A DNA stretch of 64,000 bases from Pleodorina starrii (taxonomy: Eukaryota; Chlorophyta; Chlorophyceae; Chlamydomonadales; Volvocaceae): positions 434,001-498,000 of the forward strand of contig BRXU01000038.1 in NCBI GenBank assembly GCA_030267565.1. Reading direction: 5' to 3'. The translations under genes and the position numbers were made by a program. Below the pieces are notes generated by a model, which was given only the letters and a program-made list of their open reading frames with translations, had not been told where the DNA came from and did no database searches. Positions within the stretch are counted from its first letter, which is position 1, and the number at the start of each line of letters is the position of its first letter. Positions 36,273 to 49,600 of the stretch are shown here, piece after piece.

Positions 36273-37709
36273 CTACCCTCGCGCATAGGCGCCCCAACTG
36301 TCTCTAGCTAGCCGTAATAGTATACGAAAGCGTGACGTGACGTGACGTGACGTGGCGTGGCGTGGCGTGACGTGGACCCCTCCGGAGAATCTCTGGGGCC
36401 CGGAAAGCCCGCTGCCTGAGCTTCCCGCAAGAAAGAAGCTCCCAGGCGGGAGCGATTCCCCGCCGGTCGATCTGGGAGAGAGGCGTCTGGAAGACTGTGA
36501 TTGTACCTCGAAGATTGTAAAGGTGTTGCTGCTAGCAGCGTCTGGGGGAGAGGAGGAGGTGGCGCCTAGCGGCGCTCCGGAGGGTGAAGGGTGTTGGGCG
36601 GCGCGGCTTGGCGGGGCTGGGCTGGCGGCGGTCCGGGGGTGTAGGGGGACGTGTGGCGGCGCCGGGGGAGGCCTGGACGGCGTCTAGCCCCATCCGGCCA
36701 TTGCTGCTCGGGCATGCGGCCCTCTGTGGCGTTGCGCCTGCGCTGCGGGGGCCGTGCGCTGAGCTGCTTCGGGAGGGGCTGTTTCGTGCTGGGCTGCTTG
36801 GGAGGTCGGTGGGGGTGAGGGCTGAATGGGCGATTGAAGGGACGGCGGCCCAGGGACGGCGGCCCAGGGTGCTTTGGGCTGGGACCGGGAGGCAGCGAGA
36901 GTGTGCGGATGCGGGCCTTTCGCGGACGGGCCCTCCTGTAAGGTGCAGTTTCGCGAAGCCTGCGGCGGTGGAGGGGGGGGCCAGGTGACATTGTGCGATG
37001 GCAAGGCGGCAAGACATTGACCGGGCGCCGCTGCAGGGTCCAGCGTGGCTGCCGGGTCGATGGAGCCGAGCTGGTATGCCGGCGTATCAAACACATGAGG
37101 TTGCATTCTCGCCTCACCCAAAAGGACATGCAAGGTGGTAGTAACCATAAGAGCCATGTGTAAAGCGAGAAACGGGCGGGCTGGCGACGGCATAGGCGGT
37201 GCGACATGCCATACCCATCCTGACGTTCTGGCCCGCCACCCGGACGTAACCCGGGCCTCCGAGAGTATCCGCTGGCCACCTGGCGATTTACGACTACCCA
37301 TGCAACATCGCCCCCGCCGCCCAGAGCATTTCGAGGGACATTTACTCACTGCTTAGCAGTTAAGCCGTCCTCCAAGGTGAAGCGCTCCCACAGGAAGATA
37401 TGCACTGGAGAATGCAAGTGATAAATGCAGGGAATGGGCTGCCTCCTATCCGGATAGAACCCGCACCTCTCGAAGCGACTATGCGGCAACAGTTCAAGCC
37501 GAATTTCATATAATTTTAGTGTCTGAGGCGTGACTATCAGTATGCTATATCTAAAAGCATGTTCGCAAAGTTTGCTCAACAGGACTTGGGCGCTGAGAAC
37601 GAGCAGCTGAATGCATAAGGCCCCGGAGGGCAAACTGAACTGGATGTTCACCCCATGCAGCTCAGTGCTTTCCTTTCAAGACGCACCGCCTTGCCGCTCA
37701 CTACCAAAG
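36273..37709. other. Divergent intergenic region between the uncharacterised gene and uL4
   Basis: It should hold promoters for both flanking genes. A CGTGA/CGTGG pentamer run lies at about 36331-36372. A minus-strand open frame from 37349 to 36684 is Pro/Ala-rich, with a weak hydrophobic stretch and NVT and NCT sequons. It could be an unrecognised secreted-protein exon, but has no family support. Confidence 0.35.
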
Positions 37710-39386
<1,677 letters not shown>

Positions 39387-40878
39387 ACGTCGAAAGCCAT
39401 GCCTGCCATCGGTAGAGAGGCGATTGATCTCGGCGAGGGAGGCGTCCCGCAGTGCTCTGCGGTTTGGCAGCTCCCGTGCGCAGCTTCGGGTGGTCGTGCG
39501 GAGAGCTGCTAAGAAGGGGCAGTGGCTGCAGCATTAGCCAGTTGACAGCAGCGCCGTGATTGCTTTGGCAACAGCGGCGGCCCTCCGGCGTTTGCTTGAC
39601 TGAGTGAGCTCCGGCGATCTGAGGGAGCTACTGCTGATGTTTGGCCGCCAACTACTGGTGTGATGAAGCAGCAGCGCCAAGCGGTCTTGCTTGGGGGCGG
39701 CAGCCACGATGGATGGGGCGCGAATGAGGCGCTCTTGTTTTGGGGTGAAGGGCACGCGTCGTCTTGCGGTGTGCTGTGAATGCGCCGAGGGCGTCTGCTG
39801 AAGAGGAACGACTGACCGCAAGCAGCTCTGTTGCGTTGCAGTCAGTGGCATTGGGAGCGCGAATGGACACGTGGGGCAGCTGACACCGTCGTTCCGGGAC
39901 CGCGGGGCTTCAGGGCTTCTGATTCGGCTCCTCTGAAGGGGGCGACGTAGCGGCTGCCGGTAGTTGATGTGGGTAGGTGCTAGGACGGAATCGTCAAAGG
40001 CGCAGGGTGCCCGTCGTGGGGTCTCAGGGCACTTGAGGGCACGCTTGACCTGGATTATCTGTTTTTGTCAAGCATGTGGCGTGCACAACACGCAACGGCT
40101 GGAGAATGGCGGCAATTTTGGTTACCACAGCCGCCTCTCCCGGGCAGGTGCGCGTGATGCGACCGAGGCCTGGTCTGATGCCTTGGCGTGTGTGTCGCGC
40201 GGCTCCGTTTGCGTGATTGGATGTAAGCCAGAGTGCATGCACCCAGTCCTGTGGGCTGATTTTAAGGTGCCGTATCTTCAACATCCATTCACAACACATG
40301 TTGTTTTGAAGCTTAAGTGTAGACCTCACCGGATGGGGGGGCCCACCGCAGCGAACGGGCAGCGCACTCCAGGGATGAACGCGCTGACGGCAGCGCCCGT
40401 ACGTATCGATCCCGCACGTATCGATGTCATTATTGGACAAGCGTTGATGAAAACATTTATCATAATTGAAAGCTCTAGCTTGCTGCTTATTGGTTGAAGG
40501 CGGTTTTATTTCAGCATCACATCGGCATCACCCCCTTGCACCGTCGGCTCGACTTCAGAAACGTTTCCATACAGCACATGGAAGCCATTAGCTAGAGTAG
40601 ATGACTGATAGAGCGATAACGAGCGATATTAATGGTCTGCTCCATCGTGGGGCTGAACGAGGAACTCCCCGACCGTCTTGCTTCAAATCGGCCAAATCCG
40701 GAAATCGCCCGCGAATTCATGATTGCCGTACGGTCCCGATGAAAATTGTCCTATTTTCTGGGCTACAAAACAAATTTTATGGAGCCACTACATGATACAA
40801 GCAGCTATTCTGACAGTCACACGGCCGGAATTCATCGGCTCACTTCTGTTTTTTGAACTCGCAAGTCGCAACTACGGT
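39387..40878. other. 3' UTR of uL4 and intergenic region
   Basis: No gene was recognised. The first 840 bases probably belong to the uL4 transcript; the remainder precedes the ankyrin-like gene. Confidence 0.4.
40222..40226 (+). terminator. TGTAA signal, probably for uL4
   Basis: First TGTAA downstream of the uL4 stop, 836 bases away. The distance is long but normal for these algae. Confidence 0.45.
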
Positions 40879-41272
40879 ATGTCTCACACCATGCCATGTA
40901 AGAGAGCTCTGATGGGCGAAGCCACCGTAGAAGGAGATCCGTCCCGTGCCTGGCAGCGGGATATAGTTAGTCGCTATGCGCATTTCTTGGCTCCGAATGA
41001 GGTGGCCCTCATCATGCGCCTAGTCAACAAGGCCACAGCTGCGCAGTTTGCTTCAGCCCAGTACAGAACCGTCCTGGTGCCTCAGCTGGCGCCTCACGAC
41101 GAGATCGTGCGGCGCTGGGGCGACGCCCGCGCGCTCTGTGTCCTGACATTTTACCAGCGGCGGAAGCTGCTGAAGCTTACGGCACGGAGTGGCAGCCTCG
41201 TCAACTTGGAGGCCTTGCTGGCTTTCAAGGATTACTGTCCGCTGCTGCCGGACATCCTGGAGGCCGCCGCCG

Positions 41273-42779
41273 GCGCGGGCCAGCTTGGCATCTGCCAGGC
41301 CCTCCATCAGCGAGGCTGTCCCTTGCCCGACAGCGCACTTGACGAGGCCGCGGCGGGCGGGCACCGGGCGACGTGCGAGTGGCTGCTGGCCAGCGGCTGC
41401 CCCTGGAGATGGACGGCGCCGGGGAGGGCGGCTGCCGGCGGCCACGTGGAGCTGGTGGACTGGCTGCGGACCTGCGGACAGCCCAACGTCGTCAGGTTGA
41501 TCAGCGGAGCGGCCAAGGGCTGCAAGCTGGACGCCATGCAGCGGCTCTACTTTCTGTACGTTCAAGAGGGGCAGGAGGGGGAACAGGAGGAGGGGGTTGG
41601 GGGTGCACCGCGGCGGGAGGCTCTGTCGCCCTCTGCTAAGGATTTCATCCTGGCAGTGGCGATCAACAGCCCTATGCCCGACTGGCAGGCCAAGGTGGAG
41701 TGGCTGGATGCTCGCGGCTTTCCCCAACAGCTGCGTGATTGGGAGGCCAAGTCCTTGTTTGAGTGCGCAGACTGGTCGGCGCGTCTGACGTGGCTTCGGC
41801 AGCGGCATTACATCTGTCCTACGCTAAGTTGGCCGAGCATGCAGCTCGCAGTGGCAACACGGCTGCGCTGGTGAGCTTGCTGCCGGAGGCCTTGACTGGC
41901 AACGCTGCTCTGCACTTGCTCGGGATGGCAGCCTACTCTGGACACGTGCACATCCTGGACTTGCTGGCCACCCGGGGGCTCCCGTCTAACGGGGGCAACG
42001 GCAGCTACCTCGACGGCGATCTTGAGTGCACGAAGCAAGCCGAGGTAGCTGCCGTTGCCGCCGTTTGGCGGGAGGAGCCCCCGGGTGGCCAGCAAGTCCA
42101 GGATGTGCACGTGTCCAGAGTAGGCTGCCACCTCGAGCATGCACGGAGCAGCGTTGCCGGTCAAGGCCCCCGGCAGCAGCAAGCTCACCAGCGCAGTCAC
42201 GTTGCCACTGCGAGCTGCATGCTCGGCCAACTCAGTGTAGGACACGATGTAACGCTGCTGCCGAAGCCACGTCAGACGCGCCGACCAGTCTGCGCACTCA
42301 AACAAGGACTTGGCCTCCCAATCACACAGCTGTTGGGGAAAGCCGCGAGCCTCCAGCCACTCCACCTTGGCCTGCCAGTCGGGCATAGGGCTGTTGATCG
42401 CCGCTGCCAGGATGAAATCCTTAGCAGAGGGCGACAGAGCCTTCCGCCGCGGTGCACCCCCAACCCCCTCCTCCTCCTGTTCCCCCTCCTCCTCCTGCCC
42501 CTCTTGAACGTACAAAAAGTAGAGCCGCTGCATGGCGTCCAGCTGGCAGCCCTTGGCCGCTCCGCTGATCAACCTGACGACGTTGGGCTGTCCGCAGGTC
42601 CGCGTGTCTGCTGGCAGCCGCCCTCCCCGGTGTGTAGCTGCTCCAGGGGAAGCCGCTGGCCAGCAGCCACTCGCACGTCGCCCCGTGCCCGCCCGCCGCA
42701 GCCTTCTCACGTGCGCTGTGGAGCAAGGGACAGCCTCGCTGATGGAGGGCCTGGCAGATGCCAAGCTGGCCTGCGCCGC
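41273..42779. repeat. Near-palindromic inverted duplication, about 740-bp arms and 28-bp spacer
   Basis: The left arm, about 41273-42012, is coding sequence of the ankyrin-like gene. The right arm, about 42041-42779, is its reverse complement with scattered substitutions and a few indels, including loss of about 25-30 bases matching the VELVDWL segment. The spacer 42013-42040 is unpaired. The transcript would fold into a very long hairpin. Confidence 0.92.
42041..42779 (-). pseudogene. Inverted partial copy of the ankyrin-like gene
   Basis: On the minus strand it reads GQLGICQALHQRGCPLLHSA, a segment ending SLFECADWSARLTWLRQQRY, then IVSYTELAEHAARSGN and AAYSGHVHILDLLATRG, without the frameshift of the left copy. 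It lacks the start and end of the gene. Substitutions against the left arm are often conservative or silent, so the duplication is not brand new or has been copied from a relative. Confidence 0.8.
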
Positions 42780-43611
42780 GCCAACCTGGCGGCTGCCGAC
42801 TGGCTGGTGCAGGTGCTGGGCCCAGAAGCTCTCGGGCAGCACATTGCTGAGATTCGCGTGTGCAACGACGTGACCCTCGACATGATGAAAATGTTGCATG
42901 GGCACGGCTGGCTCTTGAGCACGCATATATTCGCTGTGGCCGCTGGTTCGGGCAGTGAGGAGGCACTGGAGTGGCTTTGGGTGCACGGCTGCCCCATGGG
43001 GGTGAGTTTTAGTGTGACTGGGAAGCAGTCACAGCTAGGCCTGCCCTGTATACTGCACACAAAATATTTTATGCGTAATATACGCCGTAAGAATACATGT
43101 ATGAAGCGGTTAGTATAAACGTACACGGCAGCCTAGTCACAGCCAGTGTTAATCCATTGAACACTCGGGCTGCCTGTTGCAACATACATGCAACATCCAG
43201 CCTCGCACATCCGCTGCCATGCAGACCGATGGCCTGCCGTAAAACAGACCTGCCAGGCAGGGCGACCTGTCCACCCTGAACTTCCTGCGGCGGCTGGGCT
43301 GCCCCGGGAGCGACAACGCTGGAATTGTCGGCAGGGCCCTCCAAACGTGGTGCCACTTAGCCGACGGCCCCCGCCCCATCGGCGTGGCGTGGCTGCTTGA
43401 ACAAGGCTTCCCCTGGGACGGAGTCGACGGTAGTGATCGCACAGCGCCGGACGTGCTGGACTGGCTCCGAGAGGTCCACCAGCGGTGCAACGGGCGCAGC
43501 GGCAGCGGCAGCAGGAGGGGGTGGCAGTGGTGCCGTGAGGCTGCGGCGGCAATGTACGGGCGGGCCAAGGAACTGGTGGCAGTGCTGGGCCGCTGGGTAG
43601 CGTGGCGTTAG

Positions 43612-46600
43612 CCAGGGGGTGCACGTTCTCCCGTTGGGGAGGGGAGGGGCAAGGCATATGAACCGCAGGTGACGTGCATGGGGGATCAGGGGGTGGTGAC
43701 CCGTGGGTCAGGGAGCTCCATTCAGGAGCGAGTCAGTGTCAGTGGCGGCATCGGTGGCTGTGGAAGGCGGGCGTGAGCGGCTACGGGAACCCTGTCTGCC
43801 TGAAAGCAGCATCGGTGATTGGATGGCGGGACAGACGAGCGAGACTGACTGCTGCTGACTGGTGTGTGACTGCGTGCATACTTGCGTGTGTGCGTGTGTG
43901 TGCTCAGTTCGGTTTGCACGGGGGTTTGCAGATGTAGGCGTGTGTAGTGAGTGTCAGATGGCTTGCCGGCAAGGACATGCATGGAAAGGGCAGGCAGGCG
44001 ATGGCACGGGCAGACAGGCGAGGTGCACGAAGGGCAGGCAGGCGAGGTGCACGAAGCTGGGACCCCCTCACGTGTGTGGAGGGCGTGCCCATGCTAGGGG
44101 TTGGGGGTGGGCTGATGGGTGGATGTGGGAATGACGGGGGGCTTGGTTCTCCTACCCGTCGGTAGGTAGTGATATGGAGCTGGGCGGGAAGCCAGGTGGG
44201 AAGCAGATGCAGGTGCTCTCGCCCAGTACAGCGCCGCATTGCTGAGCCGTGCACGTTGTGATGCGTTGTTGAAGGTGAACTGGGGTGATGGAAGCGAGTT
44301 CCTTGTGGTTTTAGAGTTTAGGGTAGTTTGGCGAAGCCCTTCGCCCCCCAAAGAAAGCACGCTGCAAATGATTTCGGTAATGGGACAAACCACGCGTTTG
44401 AGTCTGCATGGAGCGGGCGTGTTCGCCAGGAAGCGGTGTGCATTGCATGGTGTGGTTTGGCGCTTGGCAGTTGGAAAGCACCCAGACGCATGGTGTACGG
44501 CCCGCACCCGGACGCATGGTGTACGGGCCGTGCAACTCGTCAGCGGGAGCAAGCTATAGTTTTGGCTGGTATGGCACTAGGACCGATAGGCTGTGTGTAT
44601 GGGTCTATGATGGCCTGCTGCTACGTTTACAGTGATTCTTAGTAGCAATGATTCGTAGTGGGTCGTCCACTCGGCCACTACCACCCCACCTGGGAGCCAC
44701 CCACGTGGAATCAGCTAGGGCACCGGGGATCCTATGCCCCTTTGATGAATTCGTGCCTCGGCCACACTGCAAACCCCTTCGGTGCCTGGATTCCAAAGTA
44801 TTTACAAACATCTGCCGCAAGCACCGTTGTCGCGTGCAACAGCCGGGACATCAGTCAATTGAGGAAGGGGCGGGGCACCACCCGACCCTCTTCGCTCCAC
44901 CCATTTACCGGACCATGCATTTATTGCGTGTGTCTCAGGAGGCGGGGCCTCGGCGGGGTTTGTCATGCGGTGGGGTGGTGCACGATCAAAACTGAAGTGG
45001 CCACTGGCCACGTGGCCAGGTGCATGCAAAACCGCCTCAAATCCCACACGCACAGAAGCCCCCCGGGCCTCCAGGTCGAAAGCACGATACCGTAGATCCG
45101 CAGGCAGCGATAGAACGGCACTGAAAACTTGTGCTTGCGTGGGTCGGTACCGTTTTGAGAGGAGACCCACATCGTCTCCATCTCGGCGCTGCCCACCCGT
45201 CTCAGCAGCAGCAGGGGCATGCGCATGCAACCCTAACACCCCATCCCCCCAGCCGCTCAGGCATGTTTGGTGGGTGCCGGCCTGGTCGACCCGCAGAAGC
45301 CACACATTGCGCCAGTTGAGCGAGGAGGTGCACAAGGACACGTGCGCATACATCAAGCAAGGCGAACTGCAAGAGGAGGCTGTTACGTAACAGAGGCTCT
45401 GCGCCTCTTCGCTTCCACTGAACGCACAGCTGCAAGCGAGCAGGCGTGCGATGCCTACCTGCTTACCTGGGCAGGATCAAATCCGCCGCTCGACGGCGGC
45501 TTCGTTTCCGGCGCATGTGTGTTCGCTGACGTCCTGTCCGCCCAGCTGTGCGTACAGTGCTGTTGCTCCTCTTGCAGGTCACCTTAATGTGTGCGCACAT
45601 GTCCTTGTGTGCACCCCCTCGCTCAACTGGCGCAATGTGTGGCTTCTGCGGCTTGACCAGGCCGGCACCCCCCCCCCCCAAACATGCCTCTGAGCGGCTA
45701 GGGGAGATGGGGTAGGGGGGGGGGCGCTGGTGTCGTACAAATTGGCGGTTCCTGCTGGCGTTACGGACCGACCTCCGAAGGGCAGGGCAGCGACTGGCGA
45801 CCGAGCGGCGACAGTGCACACACATACAGACACACACACACATACAGACACACACACACATACAGACAGACAGACACACACGGATCCGATGCTCCCTTCC
45901 ATCCGACGGCACGCCTCCCGGCCCCCTTCCCTCCCCAAACCCTCCCCAACCTCCACCCCAAACCCTCCCGCCTCCCTCCCCCCCCCAAAAAAAGCATGGT
46001 CTCTGGTCTAAGCAACGGAGGGTCTCGGGCTCCTGTTGTTTCCCCTTCTTCCGCCGTGTTCGTGTTCGTGTTCGGTTTGCCTCCTCTTACCGTACTTGTC
46101 ACGCGCGCCGCACAAAATGAGCCAATCAAACACCGATGCGCCGATGCAACCGCAACCGCCAGGAGGGCCCCAACAGGAACACAAAAACGCGCCGCTCGTG
46201 CCCCGAAACACAACCCGAGCATTTCCGCCCCCCTCCCCAAACAAAACGCATCCATTCATCCATCCATTCATTCAACCATCCATCCATCCATCCATCCATC
46301 CAATCGCGCAGGGAAGTCGCAATCAATGCGTCTGCAGCAGACGTCCGCATCGTTAAGGCCTTTGGCCCGACGTCACTCCTTTGGGCCTCTTTCCTTTCCT
46401 TTCCGTCACTCGTTCGGACCCTCCGGACGCCCGAACCTCCGTCACCCCCCACCCCCACCCCCACCCCCCCGCTCCGGCCTATACGTGGATACCCCCTCCC
46501 CCCCCCGCCCCGCCCCTACACCGGGTGTGGGGTCTGAGGCGGGGCCGGGTGGGTCCATGCCCCCTCAATCACCCACCCACCCACCCACCCACCCTTCCCC

Positions 46601-46632
46601 CCCCCTCCACCCCCCCTAAAACCTTAAACCCC
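43612..46632. other. Region without intact recognised genes
   Basis: It contains a GACCCGTGGGTC palindrome (43698-43709), a short repeat with CGAGGTGCACGAAG at about 44020-44058, a two-copy GACGCATGGTGTACGG repeat at 44485-44525, CA-rich runs at 45817-45880 and CATC runs at 46249-46303. A head-to-head duplicated gene fragment lies at 45232-45712. The right end is probably 3' UTR of the CHIP gene. Confidence 0.4.
45232..45712. repeat. Inverted pair of related gene fragments
   Basis: Minus-strand 45385-45232 and plus-strand 45560-45712 are similar. Both encode SSLNWRNVWLLRVDQAG-like residues (PSLNWRNVWLLRLDQAG in the plus copy) and both have CTCCTCTTGCAG, a splice-acceptor-like sequence, at their starts. 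The left copy lies in a 184-residue open frame (45356-44802, minus). The family was not recognised. Confidence 0.65.
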
Positions 46633-49600
46633 TCACTTGACCTCCCCCCAGCCCCAGGGGTGCTCCTGCAGGTAGAGCTCAATGGCGGCACGGAGCGACA
46701 CATTGGGGATGAGCTGCTCCTCCGAAAGCGCCTGACGAGTGATGGGGTCGAAACGACCCACCTGAGGAGGGGGGCGGTGGGGGGCGGTGGGGGTGGGGCC
46801 GGGAGTGGGGGTGGGGGGTGGGTATCCACGTATAGGGGGGGGGGGTAAAAAGAAAATACGGCAGCGGAGGTGGGGGCGGGGGTGGGGGTGAACAGAATAT
46901 ACGGCATCGAAGAGTGGGGGTGGGGTTGGGGGTTATCCGCGTATAGGCCCGAGCCCGTGAACGGGGTGGGGGGTATCGGGGTGGGAATGGGGGTTTGGAA
47001 GAGTGAGTTTGCAAGAATGGAACAAGCAGCCCTGCGGGGTGGGGGCAGCGGCTCATGGGGGTAGGGGACACAGGCGCATGGCGGCGGCACTCCCCACGTC
47101 GCCGGGGAGGCGGAGCAGAGGAGGGGAGAGAGAGGGGGAGTCAGGGGGAGGGAGATTGTGTGTGCGTCTGTGTGTTTTGGGGGGAGGGAATGGCGACCAC
47201 AGGCGCACGTGAGCCCCCTGCGGCCTTAAAACTCTAAAACCCTAAACCCCCCCAAAACCAACCTTCCCACCTTTTTCAAGTGCTCAAGCAGCGCACTGCG
47301 TTCGTACGATCTCCCGGATGGTACGACAACCGGGTCGCGGAAGATCTCCATCGTCAGGGGGCTGTGTCGCGTGTCGCGCGCACCGAGTGTACGGATGGTG
47401 GCGATGGGTTCCGGAGCGCCAGAGCGTGGGTGGGTGGGGTGGGTGGGGGTGGGGGGTGGGGACAAACGCGTCCAGCAGCGGCAGATTGGTTCAGGGGTAT
47501 ATGGCAAGTACGGCATGACAGAGGGCGCCAACGTCACGAGGAGGTCAGGGTCGAGGCCACGGAAGAAGGTAATTACACACACACACGCACAAACACACAC
47601 ACGCACGCACAAACACACACGGAGAGTCGGACACGTGTGGGGGTCACGCAATAGAGAGAAGCGGATCGTCCGCCCCCCCCCCCCCCTTTTGGACCCCTTG
47701 ACCCCTGGATGCCTGGGGTCGGGGTTTTAGGGTTTTAGGGTTCGACCCACGAAGACGACGACGTGGGTCAAACCCCGTCCAACGCCCTCCAGCCATCACC
47801 CCGTCACCTCCCCAACCCTCCCCAGGATGCCTAATCAAGCACAGGTCCGCCCAACCCCCACCCGGGTCCGCCCGCCCGCCCATTGGCTGCAACCGTACCA
47901 CCTAACCACCTAACCAACCCAACCACCCACCACGTGAATTGCGAGGGCGCCTCAACCGCCGTGTCCTGCCAGGCGGCTGCCTTGAACAGCGCAGCCCAAT
48001 CGGCCGGCAAATGGGGCTCCTCACAACCCGCACCCGCACCGGGGCCGGGAGAGGCGGGGGAGCTGCCCTGCAACGGAGTGCGTGCAAGGTGCCCCGGGGG
48101 GGGGGCCGGTGGGAAGCAGGAACGAAGCCGCAGCGAGTGCCCCGAGACCCGAGAGGGCGACGTCGCGCCGAGTCGAGTCGAGTCAAGTCGAGGGGTCGGA
48201 TCCGTTGTGGCTATCCTTCCGCAATGTCCTCCTGTCATCCAGAGTCATGAGTCATTCAGGGCTTGGAGCACTCGTACCCCCCTGGAGAGATGGGTGCCGT
48301 CCCACCCACCCACCCACCCACCCATCTAACTATACCCAGCCACCCACCCACCCACCCATCTAACTATACCCAGCCACCCAGCCACCCAGCCACCCACCCA
48401 TCTAACTATACCCAGCCACCCACCCACCCACCCATCTAACTATACCCAGCCACCCACCCACCCACCCATCTAACTATACCCAGCCACCCAGCCACCCAGC
48501 CACCCACCCATCTAACTATACCCAGCCACCCACCCACCCACCCACCCACCCACCCACCAGCATCGCCGCCAGCTGCCCCCTCAGCGCCTTGCTCTGCGCC
48601 CTCCTTGCTGCCGACTGTGTCTCCCACTGTTGGTAGTTGGCGGTTGCCAGTTCCCGCCAGATCTCGTCCTTGATGCTGTCGTTGGCCTCTCGAGCCGCGT
48701 CAAGCGCCTGAGGTGGGGTGGGATGGGATGGGATGGGGGGTGGGGTGGGGGGTGGGATATGGGATGGGGTGGGGTGGGGTGGGATGTGGGATGGGGCGGG
48801 ACGGGAGGGTGTGGGGAGGGGTGTGGGATGGGTTGATGCCGCAGCGGAGCCCGAACTGGGTATCGCGTCCGAGTCTTCGCCAAGTGGACTGTACGACATC
48901 CGTACATTGGCTCTCCTGCATTCGCACCTTCCCTTCTCAGCTTGTTGTTGAGACCGCAAGCATGTGTCATCAACCCGTACGGAGCTAGTACTGCAAGTAT
49001 GTATACTGCATTCGCGTTCGCATTCGCATTCGCAGTCGGCCAGTCGCACCGCTCCCAGGTGGTTGGACCGTTAGTACGATATACGGTATCCGTACGGTTT
49101 GTACTGCATTCGCATTCGTATTCATAATATATATATTTTTATTTACCTTTCGCAGGTGGAACGTGGATTTTTCATGCTGCTCCCGCGCCCCCATGGCCAA
49201 GCCCAAAAGGTAATGCCCCTTCATGGCCTCCCGCTCTCCGGGTCCCAAGCTCAGGGCGGCGCCGGCGTCCGCCTCCACACGAGCCCAGTCGCCGCGCTTA
49301 CGCGCCGCCATGCCGCGATTGACGTACAGTACGGCCCATTCGGGACACAGGGTGATGGCCTCGGTGTATTTCTGGGGGATGGGGGCGGGCGTAAGGAGGG
49401 GAGGGAGCTTCGGGTCGGGTCGGGTCGGGTCGGGTCGGGTTGCGTGAGAGCGAATGCGTGTGTGTGTGTGTGTGAGAGAGTGTGTTGAGGCAGGGAAGGG
49501 CGGGGGGCGTTGAGGAAGAGATGACACCGCAGCGAGAGTTGGGGGGCATGGATCCTCTCGGTTCGTTGCCCAGTTGGTTGCCCAGCCGAAAGTGCTCTAT

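Larger units (their letters stand above)
40879..43611 (+). pseudogene. Ankyrin-repeat-like gene disrupted by an inverted duplication
   Basis: The plus-strand frame from 40879 encodes an F-box-like start (WQRDIVSRYAHFLAPNEVAL then MRLVNKATAAQF), followed by ankyrin-like units such as GQLGICQALHQRGCPLPDSA, ATCEWLLASGCPW and GHVELVDWLRTCG. The frame breaks at about 41813: next to the inverted copy one G is missing (ACATC-TGTCC against ACATCGTGTCC). After the break the frame starting at 41763 carries on the same protein (KLAEHAARSGNTAALVSLLP, then GHVHILDLLATRG). It passes through the antisense duplicate without a stop and resumes real ankyrin-like sequence at 42780 (ANLAAADWLVQVLG, then LEWLWVHGCPMG). 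A GT donor follows 43001, and the final exon 43261-43611 starts GDLSTLNFLRRLGCPG. The family is abundant in volvocine algae. Either the gene is dead or a single-base assembly error hides an odd fusion. The start is uncertain; 40891 and 40912 are alternatives. Confidence 0.7.

Noticed and set aside
41808..42986. 392-codon minus-strand open frame over the inverted duplication
   Set aside because: Only the part within 42041-42779 is ankyrin-like sense sequence; the ends are antisense to the plus gene, so it is not a complete gene.
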